The notes under the pieces were generated by a model that saw nothing but the letters and a program-made list of their open reading frames with translations, did no database searches and was not told the origin of the DNA. Positions 23,511 to 33,399 of a stretch of DNA of 64,000 bases are shown here, piece after piece. Numbering within the stretch: position 1 is the stretch's first letter; every line of letters starts with the position of its first letter. This DNA comes from Lucifuga dentata (lineage: Eukaryota > Chordata > Actinopteri > Ophidiiformes > Bythitidae), in the NCBI GenBank assembly GCA_014773175.1, contig VXCM01000738.1, positions 161,452 through 225,451 of the forward strand. The letters are read 5' to 3'. Made by a program: the position numbers and the translations under genes.

Positions 23511-23892
23511 TGGTCTTTTAATGCCATTGACATTTCAAATACATTACAAGGTCAGGAATATGCTTAATAAAGGCATGGATATCACTCAAATAAGCCATTT
23601 TTATTTTGTCAGTATAAAAAGGAAAAATCGTATTTTTGTAGCATTCAAGAAAAAGACAGCATGGCAGTCTGCATATTTGTAGGCACGGAGTCGATACAGA
23701 TGAAATGCTTTTTCAAGTCAATGTGGTTTTATGATGCTGCTTTCCTTTCAGAGATGGGGAAATGTCTTCAGAAATGAAGGGATGATAGTGCCAATCTACA
23801 CAAATAGATTTTGAGGGAAAATAGAGCTTGGAGATGACAAAATCTGCAGCATTGCGGCAAGATTGTGATGTCTTTCTGTTGGAAATAACCCA

Positions 23893-24348
23893 TTAAAGGA
23901 CCATACCAGTGATTTTCCATGTTTGAGCCCAATAAATATAATATGTTACATTATTGCCAGTCATTTTCCAAACCATGCTAATGGAGCGGGAAATTTTATC
24001 AGTCAACTTGTGGAAACTTAAAACATGCTTGATATGAGTAATCCATCACAGCATTACATTTTTCTTGTCAAAGTTACTAATTTAACTGATCTCATATGGA
24101 ACAGACGAAAGAAAATGTATGTTTCCGCCAGGGAATATAGTCCCAGGAGAATAGATGGCTTTGTGTACATATTAGCTCAGGATAATTGAATTTTAAGATG
24201 GGTGTATCACCTGAACATTTGATTTTTGAAAGAGCAAACTAACACAACAAGTAAAATATGGTTGTATGTTTTGGTAAATAGTTGATAGTAATGCAATTTG
24301 TATGTGGGTAGTATTTATTGGACTCAAACTTGTAATATGGTCCTTTAA
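23893..24348 (-). mobile_element. TTAA-ended MITE, subfamily B, internally deleted (copy 7)
   Basis: Clean termini TTAAAGGACCATACCAGTG and 'aatatggtcctttaa'. Its 456 bp is shorter than full length because the segment carrying the 'ccagac..ccattgg' block has been lost. The 'gggaatatagtcccaggaga' block is retained. TTAA at both boundaries with no longer flanking direct repeat. Confidence 0.87.
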
Positions 24349-24354
24349 GGGCTG

Positions 24355-24355
24355 G

Positions 24356-24398
<43 letters not shown>

Positions 24399-24947
24399 AA
24401 TGTGCAATGGCACAGACTAAAATGCCTCACTACTGCTGAATACTGAAAAATGCATTGTGTTATTACAGAGTTTCAAGTTAAGACCTAGAGTAAACTGGAA
24501 GCAGAGGCTGCTGAATAGAAAATATACGTTGTTTGTTTTTTTTTACAATGTTTTAAAATATCCTTTTGGTAACATGATGCCCAAATGGAAACTCACAAGT
24601 AGGAGTATAAAAAAAATAAATTACAGAAAAACCAATGAAAAAAATCCTATAAGTACTTAATGAAAAATAATATTGAGCTCCTTGAAGCCAAACTGAACTG
24701 TCAGGCCGACTAGTATGTAGATGTATCATGAACCATCTGTAAATAAGTGAAGGAGTGAAAGTGCTACAAGACACTACTCATATTCTATTCAAAATGATTT
24801 AACCAAAAACAAAGCAAACTATGGCAAGTGTGCATTCAAAGTAACACTCCTACTATTCAGCCTCCACTGACAGTAAAAACACCATATAATAAACCACAAA
24901 GATATAGCTCACAATGCTGCCTGAAAAACTAATATGAAAAAAAACCC

Positions 24948-24980
<33 letters not shown>

Positions 24981-26480
24981 NAAAAAAAAAAAAACAGTGG
25001 TTGGCTTCTATCCAAGTCTGGACCTTAGATGATAGACTGAAACAAAATAAATCAAACACATTAAATTCAGAAAGGAAACATAAACAGTTTCCCCCTCAGT
25101 CAGGTCATGCAGGTGACTGGAATCATAGGTTTTCTATTTTCGCTGATAGGCAATCACTGTAGTGTTTTATCCCTTGCCATGCATGAATCTAAAAAAAAAA
25201 AAAAAAAAAANAAAAAAAAAAAAAAAAAACAAACATTTGATATAATACAAGACTGGAAATTTCCCTGTTTCTGTCAGATTGAACATTTAAAAATATTGTT
25301 TAAACATATTTAAAATCTAAAGAAATTTAAAAAGTCACACGAAACAAAGGCTGGTTCAGCAAACGAGGCTGGTCTCAGGACTCAATTGGCTCAGGTGTGC
25401 AAGAAGAGGCCCTACTGAGCTGGGTCCTAGTGCCCGACTGTCAATTCTCCCACATTCCCCTCCACATATAATTGGATTTTTTTTTAAAGTAATAGGATTT
25501 TTTGTTTCATTTTTTTTAAAGCATTCATTTTAGCTCACGCCTTTCTCAAAGGAAAAAAGAAAAATAAAGGATCAATAACGAAGCCTATTAATGATCAGCT
25601 TCATGAGGTCAAGGTACCTGTGATCGCTATTGTGACTGTAGGCTGTGTAAAGGTGGACCGTTCAAGATAGCTGACTACCTTTCACCAAACTTTCGGACAA
25701 ACAACATAATATTAAGGAGATAGAGTACAGTCATGCTGTGTGAAATTATAGCCCTGACACAATGCGCACATAGGGATGTTTCCCCTTGAGAAGCTGGAAA
25801 AAGAAACTCGGACGCCTCGGCGAAGAGGTTAATGCCCAAACACCTGAAAGCGCAGGCCTCTGCTTGACCTTTCACCCAGGAAGAGAAATGGAGCTAAAAC
25901 TGCAGCCAAGCCAAACATGAAAATATACAAAAGCCAACAATTTTTAGGAAGGGTTGGCTCAAGAAGGTGCTTGCTAAAAGCCAGGCCAATTCCTCACGCT
26001 GCAGACATGCCACAGATGCTGTTCTCAGAGTGGAGTCCAGAACAGAAGGCCAGCAGAGATTGATCTAACTGTGGTGTGGACAGGAACTAGCCCGGTGTGC
26101 ACAGCTCGTGCTGCCACATGCCACCACATGGTGAGCGGAACGGAAGGTTCAAAAGCGAAAGAAATATTTGCTCCGTGCAAGCAGTTTAACTCTGAACTAT
26201 TTGTGAGCCGGACTGCAGCCTGAGATTTTTTAAAGCACAGCTCACCCTGCCAAGGTTAAAGTCAAGCTTCACAAATCCATCACATTCTCCTCAAGGCATG
26301 GAGGAAAAGTGTGAGTCTCTGTAGTTATAATGTGATTTTAGGTCTTTTAGTAGTTTTTTTTTTTTTTTTAATTTATGTTTTGAAGGTTGTTTTCAGTGTT
26401 TTGCTTCTTTTATTGCTTTTTTTTCTTGCAAAGAATGCATGTTTCAGATTTACACATACTGACAGCACTGAATATACTGA
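24355..26480. other. intergenic/intronic sequence, no gene seen
   Basis: A-run at 24361-24394; single-N joins inside A-runs at 24981 and 25211. No domain is visible in the short open frames. The part from about 25600 to 26300 is less AT-rich and unique. Confidence 0.45.
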
Positions 26481-26485
26481 ATTTA

Positions 26486-26966
26486 TTAAAGGACCATACC
26501 ATCTATTTTGCATGTTTGAGCCTAATATATTAAATTTTCATATGTGTTACATTACTGACAATCATTTCCCAAAAGATAAAATCGTATTTCAGCTTTCCTG
26601 ATATTTTACAAAATATCTTAATCTTTCAAAATCAAATATTCAAGCGATACACCCACCTTAAAAATCGATGTTTCACCTGCTAATAGTTACACAGCCTTAT
26701 GAAGTCATGGTTGTTAAGATTTTTCAATAAACACAGGTCTTCTTTTGGGACTATATTCCCTGGTGCTTTTTATTGCACTTAAATGCTGAAATTACAAAAC
26801 TGTGAAAAAACCAACAAGTTGATTTTAAAAGCATACCAGAATGAACTGAAACCAATGGAGGTCTGGAAGGTAGGAAGTGTTTGGGAAATGATTGTCAGTA
26901 ACCTTACATGTATGAAAATTAAATATATTAGACTCAAACATAAAAATGGGTGGTATGGCCCTTTAA
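26486..26966 (+). mobile_element. TTAA-ended MITE, subfamily A, internally deleted (copy 8)
   Basis: TTAAAGGACCATACCATCTA at the start and GGTATGGCCCTTTAA at the end. It lacks the segment between 'ggactatattccctgg' and 'tgctttttattgcact' and part of the 3' half. It lies immediately before a short RTE-like tail relic. Confidence 0.88.
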
Positions 26967-27074
26967 TGAGCAACAAGAGATGATCAACCAAATCCCCGCC
27001 CATCACCAGAAAAATAAGCATGATCTTCTTTTTGTTTAAAAAAAAAAAAAAAAGAGCCACCATGCAAAATGTTA

Positions 27075-27275
27075 TATTGGCACTGATTTTTTTGTATCAT
27101 AAAAATTCTTGATCCTGAATATGACCCTTGTCACCTCTAAAATTTAATCTCTTCTTCCTCTTGCCATCAGCTACCACCAGATTTCATCTAAATCCATCCA
27201 TAACTTTGATATCATGCAAACAAACACACAAACAACTGCCAGTGATAATTAACCTCCTTGCTGGAGGTAATAAAT
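27075..27275 (+). repeat. RTE-like LINE tail relic
   Basis: Shows 'cagatttcatctaaatcc', 'atccataactttgatatc' with repeated 'caaacaaacac', and ends 'taacctccttgctggaggta', the diagnostic end of this teleost tail type. No coding part. Confidence 0.6.
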
Positions 27276-27279
27276 GCTG

Positions 27280-27680
27280 TTTTAGTGACAGACCTGCCAT
27301 GCATCTAAATACCATAAACAAAACAACAATATAACTACCAATGAAAAACAATGACACAATGTACAATCAATAATTAGCCTAATAAAACATAAAATTAGAC
27401 TAATTAAAATATGTCATATTAAGGATCAGCAAAGTGCAGCTCTTGTGCCAAATCTGGACTTAATGAAATTATTTGGCCAAAATTATTTGACAAAATCAGA
27501 AATCTATTCCATTCAAAACTTAAATGCAGCATTCAGCTAGTCGTTTGACTCCTTGTGAAAATTAATGTTTCTCAGTTATACAATAGTAATCATTTTCAAG
27601 TGTTTAAAATGGAACATATATCAAATTTTGAGTTGTTTTTTTTTTTTTTTTTTTTTTTTTNAAAAAAAAAAAAAAAAAAA
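27280..27680. other. intergenic sequence ending in a poly-T/N/poly-A join
   Basis: Unique AT-rich DNA. At 27637-27680 a T-run meets an A-run at a single N (27661), a join that could hide a larger misassembly because the two runs are complementary. Confidence 0.5.
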
Positions 27681-27891
27681 GTCGTTCACACGAGTCATTA
27701 ACTCATTCGCATGACTTACTAACTCTTACGTAAGTCATTCCCACGAGTTAGCTAAGTCGTTCGCACGACTTACTAAGTCGTTCACATGAGTTACTTGACT
27801 GACAGTTCAGTGAACCGGAAGAAGAACGTAATTTTACAGTCTTAAGAGTTGCTTCTTGTACTGCTCAGAACAGAACAAGCTAACGGTGACA

Positions 27892-28313
27892 TACCTGTCA
27901 ACATTACTGTTTGCCCCGGATTTCTCCCATATTTTCCCCTCTCCCGCCGTCTCCCATTTGGTAATTTCTCCCATAAATCCCCTGTGTTTTGACAGTTATA
28001 CATAATCGTAATTGGCTCAGTCAAGTTGTTTCGGTCATTCAGTGGCACACAGTGAGGCGTGCTTGCCAGGGGAACCAGAAGCCAAGCGGAACCAAAGTTG
28101 ATTGAAACAGTTTCTCATAGGAGGAATAAACAAACATAATACAGTCATGCTAGCAAAGCTTTCGATGACAGAATAAGATCGGGACAGGCTGGGGTGGGGT
28201 GTCATGTCCCAGAAAATCTCCCATATTTCAATATTGACAGGTGTGCAAGTTGANCTGGGGTGGGGTGTCATGTCCCAGAAAATCTCCCATATTTCAATAT
28301 TGACAGGTGTGCA
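27892..28313. mobile_element. MITE with CAYACCTGTCAA termini, nested in the fold-back element
   Basis: The left end 'catacctgtcaacatt' and the reverse complement of the right end 'cacacctgtcaatatt' match. The next block is also inverted ('tctcccatatt' on the left, 'aatatgggaga' in the right end read backwards). Correcting for the 65 bp duplication around the N at 28254, the element is about 355 bp. Confidence 0.6.
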
Positions 28314-28319
28314 AGTTGA
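28189..28319. other. 65 bp duplication around single N (assembly join)
   Basis: 28189-28253 is identical to 28255-28319 with N at 28254. Confidence 0.9.
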
Positions 28320-28347
28320 CGCACACACACACACGCACACACACACT
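28320..28347. repeat. (CA)n microsatellite, interrupted
   Basis: A short CA/CG-interrupted run directly after the nested element. Confidence 0.85.
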
Positions 28348-28984
28348 GTGGATCGTTTGGATTCAATACAGTTTTATTTTCATCTTGGCCTCATATATGC
28401 AGATATAGTTCGGTTTTTGGCTGTCAAACGCCACGTTCTTATATCTTTGGTATCTGTGGAAGGTATTTTAAGTAATACTACTTTTTCCGGTTCACTGAAA
28501 GTAAGTCGTGCGCACAACTTACTTAACTCGTGCAAATGAGTTAAGTAAGTTGTGTGAGTGACTTAGCTAACTCATGGGAACGACTTACGTAAGTCATTCG
28601 CACGACTTTGTAACTCGTGGGAATGACTTATGTAAGTCATGCGAGCGACTAATTCTTTTTTTTTCTCCCTGACGCCTCCCAGGCTCCGTAGAATCCACAC
28701 AGTTTCGTTGGTAATTTCCATCTATGGGAAAGTGCCTTATATGTTAGCATCAAGCTAACAGGGTATACACATTTAGTAGACACACTAACAAACCGATTCC
28801 ACGTGACTTTGCATATTACATTTACATTTAAATCTTTCATCATTAACATTGCTTTTGTTTATGTGCACTACTGCATATGTCAGCACTACCATCAAACAAT
28901 TTAAACATCAAACAGCTTTATGTATCCATTTATTCTTAAATAACCTTAAATGTATTTTAATAATCAAAAACATTCAAAGCCTCC

Positions 28985-29397
28985 ATTGGCCTCCACCACA
29001 TCTGTTGTCCCCCCATGCAGAAATTGCAGCTGGTTCCAAATGTTGCTGCCTGTTATGCAGATTACCGACCATAGAGCTCTCATTCCATTTCCTGTTTCAC
29101 TGCATTGGACACCAGTAAAATACAGGATTGATTTTATGATACATTTATTTACTCACAAGGCTCCTCCCATCTATATTTGTAAATTCTTGACCCCTTATTC
29201 TACCAGCTGGACTCTCAGGTCTTCTGATCGGGGTCTCCTCGCTATCAGTCTAAGTTGAAGACCAGGGGTGATGGCGAGCTTGCTGTTGTAGCCCCCAGCT
29301 CTGAAAAAGCCTCCCAATGGACATTAAGTCAGCCAACAGTGTGAACTGCTTTAAACAGCATCTTAAATCCTATTTGTACTGACAGGCTTTTCATTTG

Positions 29398-29448
<51 letters not shown>

Positions 29449-29550
29449 TTATGGCTGTGTGACTTGTTTGATTTTTTTGTTTGTGAAGCAGTTTGTGACG
29501 CTTGCTCTAGTGAAGTGCTATATAAATAAACTTTACCTTACTTTTCCAGT
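28985..29550 (+). mobile_element. L2/Rex-type LINE 3' fragment, broken
   Basis: The open stretch contains 'FPVSLHWTPVKYRIDFMIHL', 'THKAPPIYI', 'FLTPYSTSWTLRSSDRGLL', the standard C-terminal region of teleost L2/CR1-group reverse transcriptases, followed in another frame by a 'KTRGDGELAVVAPS' block and 'LKSYLY'. The catalytic region is missing. The 3' UTR contains a (TG)24 run and ends 'agtgctatataaataaactt', a usual LINE tail. Frame changes are present near 29255. It differs from the 13300 copy in tail and sequence, so it is probably another family of the same clade. Confidence 0.8.
29399..29445. repeat. (TG)n microsatellite
   Basis: Perfect TG repeat of about 47 bases inside the 3' UTR of the LINE fragment. 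Confidence 0.95.
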
Positions 29551-29756
29551 GATAATCAGAATAATCAGAATCTAATGGTCTACCCTGATATAGAACACAA
29601 CAGAAATCCAAGTAAAGAAAATGACCTCCAAAAGCGAAATTTGTAAATAAGAAGAGCTTTAATAAAGCTGGAGGGAGGGGTCAAAATATGTCAAAATATC
29701 AAGAGTGCCCAATAAATTCAACACAGATGAAAATATGCTACAAAAATCCTTTAAAA

Positions 29757-30075
29757 AGAGTTCTCCTGGAACTATATTCGCTGGTGGAGACATACATTGT
29801 TTTTCGTGCAGCTCTGTTAAATAAAGTTATTTTGACAAAAAAAAAAAACAAAAAACAAAAAACTTAACACATTGTGTTATCATCTCAAATACGCTTCAAG
29901 TTTCTACAAATACATTTTGTGTACTGAAATGAACTGCAATGACAGCCTGGAAGGTAGGAAAAATCAAAAATCAAAAATGTATTGCTAAAGTGGAATATTT
30001 TGGGAAATGGGTATAACGTAACGTGTATGCGGGTTGTATTTATTGGCCTCAAACATGCAAAATCACCAGTATCCT
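29757..30075 (+). mobile_element. TTAA-ended MITE, subfamily B, 5'-truncated (copy 9)
   Basis: Starts within the 'ctcctggaactatattcgc' block and continues through 'taaataaagttattttgac', an A-rich run, 'agcctggaaggtagg' and 'ctcaaacatgcaaaatcacc'. The terminal 'ggtccttt' is worn to 'agtatcct'. Confidence 0.8.
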
Positions 30076-30233
30076 ATAACTTATAGCTATGAGCAGCTAC
30101 TGTCTGGCATTAGTGCAGCAAAGTGCTGATGTTGCTGCTATTGTCTGTTTATTGACTTCATTGATGACCTGGTTTCACTTCTGGCTTTGGCACTTTTCTA
30201 CCATAATTGTGCTCCACTTTTCAGCCATTACCA

Positions 30234-30284
<51 letters not shown>

Positions 30285-32080
30285 AAGAAAACTGCAGGCA
30301 AAGCTGCATGTTAGAAATTGTAGCTTTTCAAACTTGCCCTTATGACATGACCATAAACATAACCTCCATCTGAACAAATAAACCTTGCTGGGGGCTAGAG
30401 CAGAGTGGCCATCAAACAGCAATCCCCTGTGGAGGGATCAGTATTCTTGCATGGTCAGTCTGCTAAGAATAAAACTCAGTAGTCCATGTAGTGGAGGGGT
30501 ATAATGACCCCAAACCGAATGACTCCCCTTGGCCTTTAATGGAGGCCTCAGTGAATGGACTATGAATCAGGAGACTAACATGCAAGTCAGGATGAGCAGT
30601 GAGGACAGGAATATCACAAGGCCTGGCAGACAGCAGCAATAATGCAGCCCTCCAAATCCTATTATCATTGTAATGGAAAGGATGGAGTGGGAGGAGAGAA
30701 GATGGGTGTGTGGGAGCCGGGGGGNGGGGGATATGAGGAGGAAGGGTGCTCCTCAGCCTCTCTCCTCATGTCTCGAGCAAAAAAGTGCACACACACACAG
30801 AGATTCACATATTCCTTGCTCTTATAAGTGGAAAGCTCTGGGCTGACACTCGTGCATCAAATAAATCTCTCTGTATAAAATAAAAATGCCACGAGAAGTG
30901 GTGATTTCTGATGTAACTCTAAAAAAGGTCCAATGAGAACTGCTCAAGTCTCAGATAGGTGCAAGTCAGCAAAAAAACTCAAAGTAGACAAGAATTGTAT
31001 AACACGTAAAAAAAAAAGTGTGAAGTATGACATATGGCAGTAATACTTTGAAATTGTGTTTGAGAAATGAAATCGTGACACACACTTGATGTAGCCTATA
31101 TATATCTGCTTATCACGGAGTCTTTATTGTTGATCCCATATCATTTCATATCACAAGATATACAGCCTGACACGGAATATCTTGTGATATTCTGTGTCAG
31201 GCTGTATAACTTGTGATCCCATATACCCTAATATGCATATAAACATCTCAGTCCTGATAACGTTTTGACTTAATGAATAAGAAAATCAGTCAACACATTT
31301 GCTCAAAGTCTTCATTAAGCAGTCAGAAAAGCTTTCCTTTTTTTGTTTTTTTTTTTCTTCTGAGGTTATTGAGATGCTCAACAGGGAAGAGATGTCTTAC
31401 AGTAAGTGAGCAGAGAGGTGTCAGTATCTCACTCATGCATACTTTAACAAGAGCAAAGATAAACCCTGACCCATTTCCTCAATTCTAACACCAAGGATGC
31501 CTCTATTGAGTTTTAGATCAATGGTTCATAAATGGGTTATTTACAGTATATAGTCATTACAGTTACATGTAAGGAAATTCTGCTATTTTGGCTTCGAAAC
31601 AAGAATTTATTTTTTTTTTCACTCTATAGCATTTCTGAATTGTGGATAAAACTCGAAATTTACTTGCAAGATGCTTTCTACTAGATCATTTATGATAATA
31701 TGGTATAATATATGATTAAAAGTTGTCATATCATGATATTGACAGTATTCTATTGATGAATTTTCACATCATGCACAACAAGAAAAAGAGAAGCATTCCT
31801 GAAAGTAGCACTGTGAGCGCCTGATGAGTTAGCTCCTAAAAAGGGAAATACCTCAGTTGTTTGAAAATGGTTTGGCTACGAGGCTAAGTTAAGTGCCAAA
31901 AGCGGAAACACAACAGATTTGTTTCACCACCTGGAGCAGAAACACCTGGGTGAATACCAAAAAGGTCAAAAGTCAGGTAAGGAGGAGAGTCAATCAGCTG
32001 ATTTCCAACCCCAAATAAGCAAGTGAGTAATGCTGAGTCAGTCAAACATAGATGGAGTGTTAGATATTGTTGTGTTGGGG
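30076..32080. other. intergenic/intronic sequence, no gene seen
   Basis: Includes a 48-base A-run at 30234-30281 and a G-rich join with N at 30725. A hairpin at 31151 is listed separately. No gene supported. Confidence 0.45.
31151..31216. repeat. 31 bp inverted repeat with 4-base loop
   Basis: 31151-31181 and 31186-31216 are inverted repeats with two mismatches around the loop TTGT. The arms carry 'tacagcctgacac'. Confidence 0.92.
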
Positions 32081-32086
32081 TCATTT

Positions 32087-32202
32087 CTATGTTCCCAGGT
32101 CCTGTGTTCCCCAGCTCTATATAGAACCCTTCCCCTAACCCATTACGTGCTCAATAGAGCACGTAATGGGTTAGGGTTAGGGTTAGGACCCTAGGAACAT
32201 AG
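32087..32202. repeat. hairpin repeat with telomere-like TTAGGG units
   Basis: The core is a perfect 20 bp inverted repeat (32133-32152 and 32157-32176) around the loop AATA, beginning 'ccctaacccattacgtgctc'. The right arm runs into three tandem TTAGGG units. Outer arms 'ctatgttcccaggtcc' (32087) and 'ggaccctaggaacatag' (to 32202) are also inverted repeats, so the whole is one 116-base hairpin. Confidence 0.85.
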
Positions 32203-33170
32203 ATATGCTCCGCTCTGTATGTGACATAATGTGAGGTGAAATTAGCAAAATAGTGACTTTTTGTCAGTGGTCACTTGTTGCGACGTATGAACAGTGTTAG
32301 CCTAGCTGCTATGCTAACTTCAGGCTTGTGGTAAAGCCAAACTCCAGAGCGTTTTTTTTTTTTTTTTTTTTTTAAATCATAGAGGCTATTTAGCACATAA
32401 GATCAGCTCTTAAGACATCATCAGTCATTTCATTTCCTGATACTAGTTATGTTTTATACACGACTGAAGACTAGTAGGGCAAATTAATTTTTACTAATTT
32501 TTTATAACAAAAATATTACAGAATTTATTTATACTTTTACTAAAGAGAAACTCTCTACTATGCCAGCTTTTACACTACTTAATTTTAACTCATGTCGTAG
32601 CATCTTGCAGTATTTTTCAGTGTTACATTGTTCATATTGTTCATATCTACTTACTACTTTTGGTTTCTTAAATACATATGTTGAAATAATTAAATGACTG
32701 CAACATTTTAGTTAACAAGTACATGTGGTGCAGATGAGCTTAAACTCCATTAGCTGTATCTGTTAAGTCTTTATGACACTATTCATGAGAATAAACAGTA
32801 GGCGCACATACCTAATCCTATAACAGTGGTTCTCAAACTGTTGTATGTGTACCACCATGGTACTTATGCCCCCTGGTGGAAATTTTTTGCAGGACATCAG
32901 CAGATCTGCTGTCTGTGGGCTTGGAGCTACTCTGCAGTGCTGCTTTTATTTGCTACATGATAATCAAATTAATTAATAAATAATTAATAAAATCGTGAAA
33001 TATTCTCCTGGATTATTACTGCGACTTTACACCTGAGTTATTGCTGTTATTTGCTTGTTCACATGTTTTATTAAATTTGTTATGACCCACTATCAGTGTA
33101 TAAAATTAGCTGCAGGGGACCGGTCCAATCAGAAACGATTTCCAAGAAGGGGTGTGTCATGTGATCGCCT
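32203..33170. other. intergenic/intronic sequence with a hAT-like end
   Basis: Poly-T at 32351-32373. AT-rich and without a gene. The hAT-like terminus at 32824 is listed separately. Confidence 0.45.
32824..32900 (+). mobile_element. hAT-type transposon terminus fragment
   Basis: Begins CAGTGGTTCTCAAACTGTT, the characteristic terminal inverted repeat start of hAT (Charlie-like) elements, followed by 'gtaccaccatggtac'. No matching opposite end is visible nearby, so it is a solo end. Confidence 0.5.
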
Positions 33171-33171
33171 C

Positions 33172-33318
33172 ATGTTTCCTCGCTCGTGTCTCCTCCACAA
33201 AGTCTCCTTGATCCTGAGCAGAAATAAGAGCATTGGAACATCCATAAAAATGGTGGACCAGATTGATTTCCAGGTCACATAAGGGTCGAGAAGTGAGAAA
33301 CAACCAAATAAGAGCTTA
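33172..33318 (+). repeat. dispersed repeat, related to 13761-13859
   Basis: Contains 'tttcctcgctcgtgtctcc', 'gattgatttccaggtcacat' and 'aaataagagctt', matching the piece inside the L2 fragment at 13761. Here a further ~50 bases ('gagcagaaataagagcattg' region) are present in the middle, so the other copy is deleted. Confidence 0.6.
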
Positions 33319-33399
33319 GAAACACACTGCCTCAACTGCCTCAGAAGCACAATTCTAGAAAATAAAAACATTTTTAACCTGGTCACCATTTATTTGGCG

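Larger units (their letters stand above)
22810..23521 (+). mobile_element. TTAA-ended MITE, subfamily A, near full length (copy 6)
   Basis: Starts TTAAACGACCATACCATCC and ends 'gcaaaatgggtggtctttta' plus A. All internal family blocks are present. The apparent length of 712 bp is inflated by two unmerged assembly overlaps (67 bp plus N each, at 22954 and 23443), so the true element is near 576 bp. Confidence 0.88.
27681..28650. mobile_element. fold-back-like element with long modular inverted repeats
   Basis: The left arm (27681-27820) and right arm (28485-28650) are imperfect inverted repeats of 140-166 bp. Each arm is itself made of short modules such as 'cgttcgcacgacttactaag', 'cattcccacgagtta' and 'acttacgtaagtc', many of which are internally palindromic. 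Both arms finish on the inner side with the same 'ttcagtgaaccggaa'. There is no coding capacity. The centre holds another inverted-repeat element (27892-28313), a CA microsatellite and an assembly duplication (28189-28319). The modular arms resemble fold-back or Galileo-type DNA elements. The superfamily cannot be settled from this copy. Confidence 0.75.

Noticed and set aside
32160..32190. Interstitial telomere or chromosome end
   Set aside because: Only three TTAGGG units, as part of a hairpin repeat.
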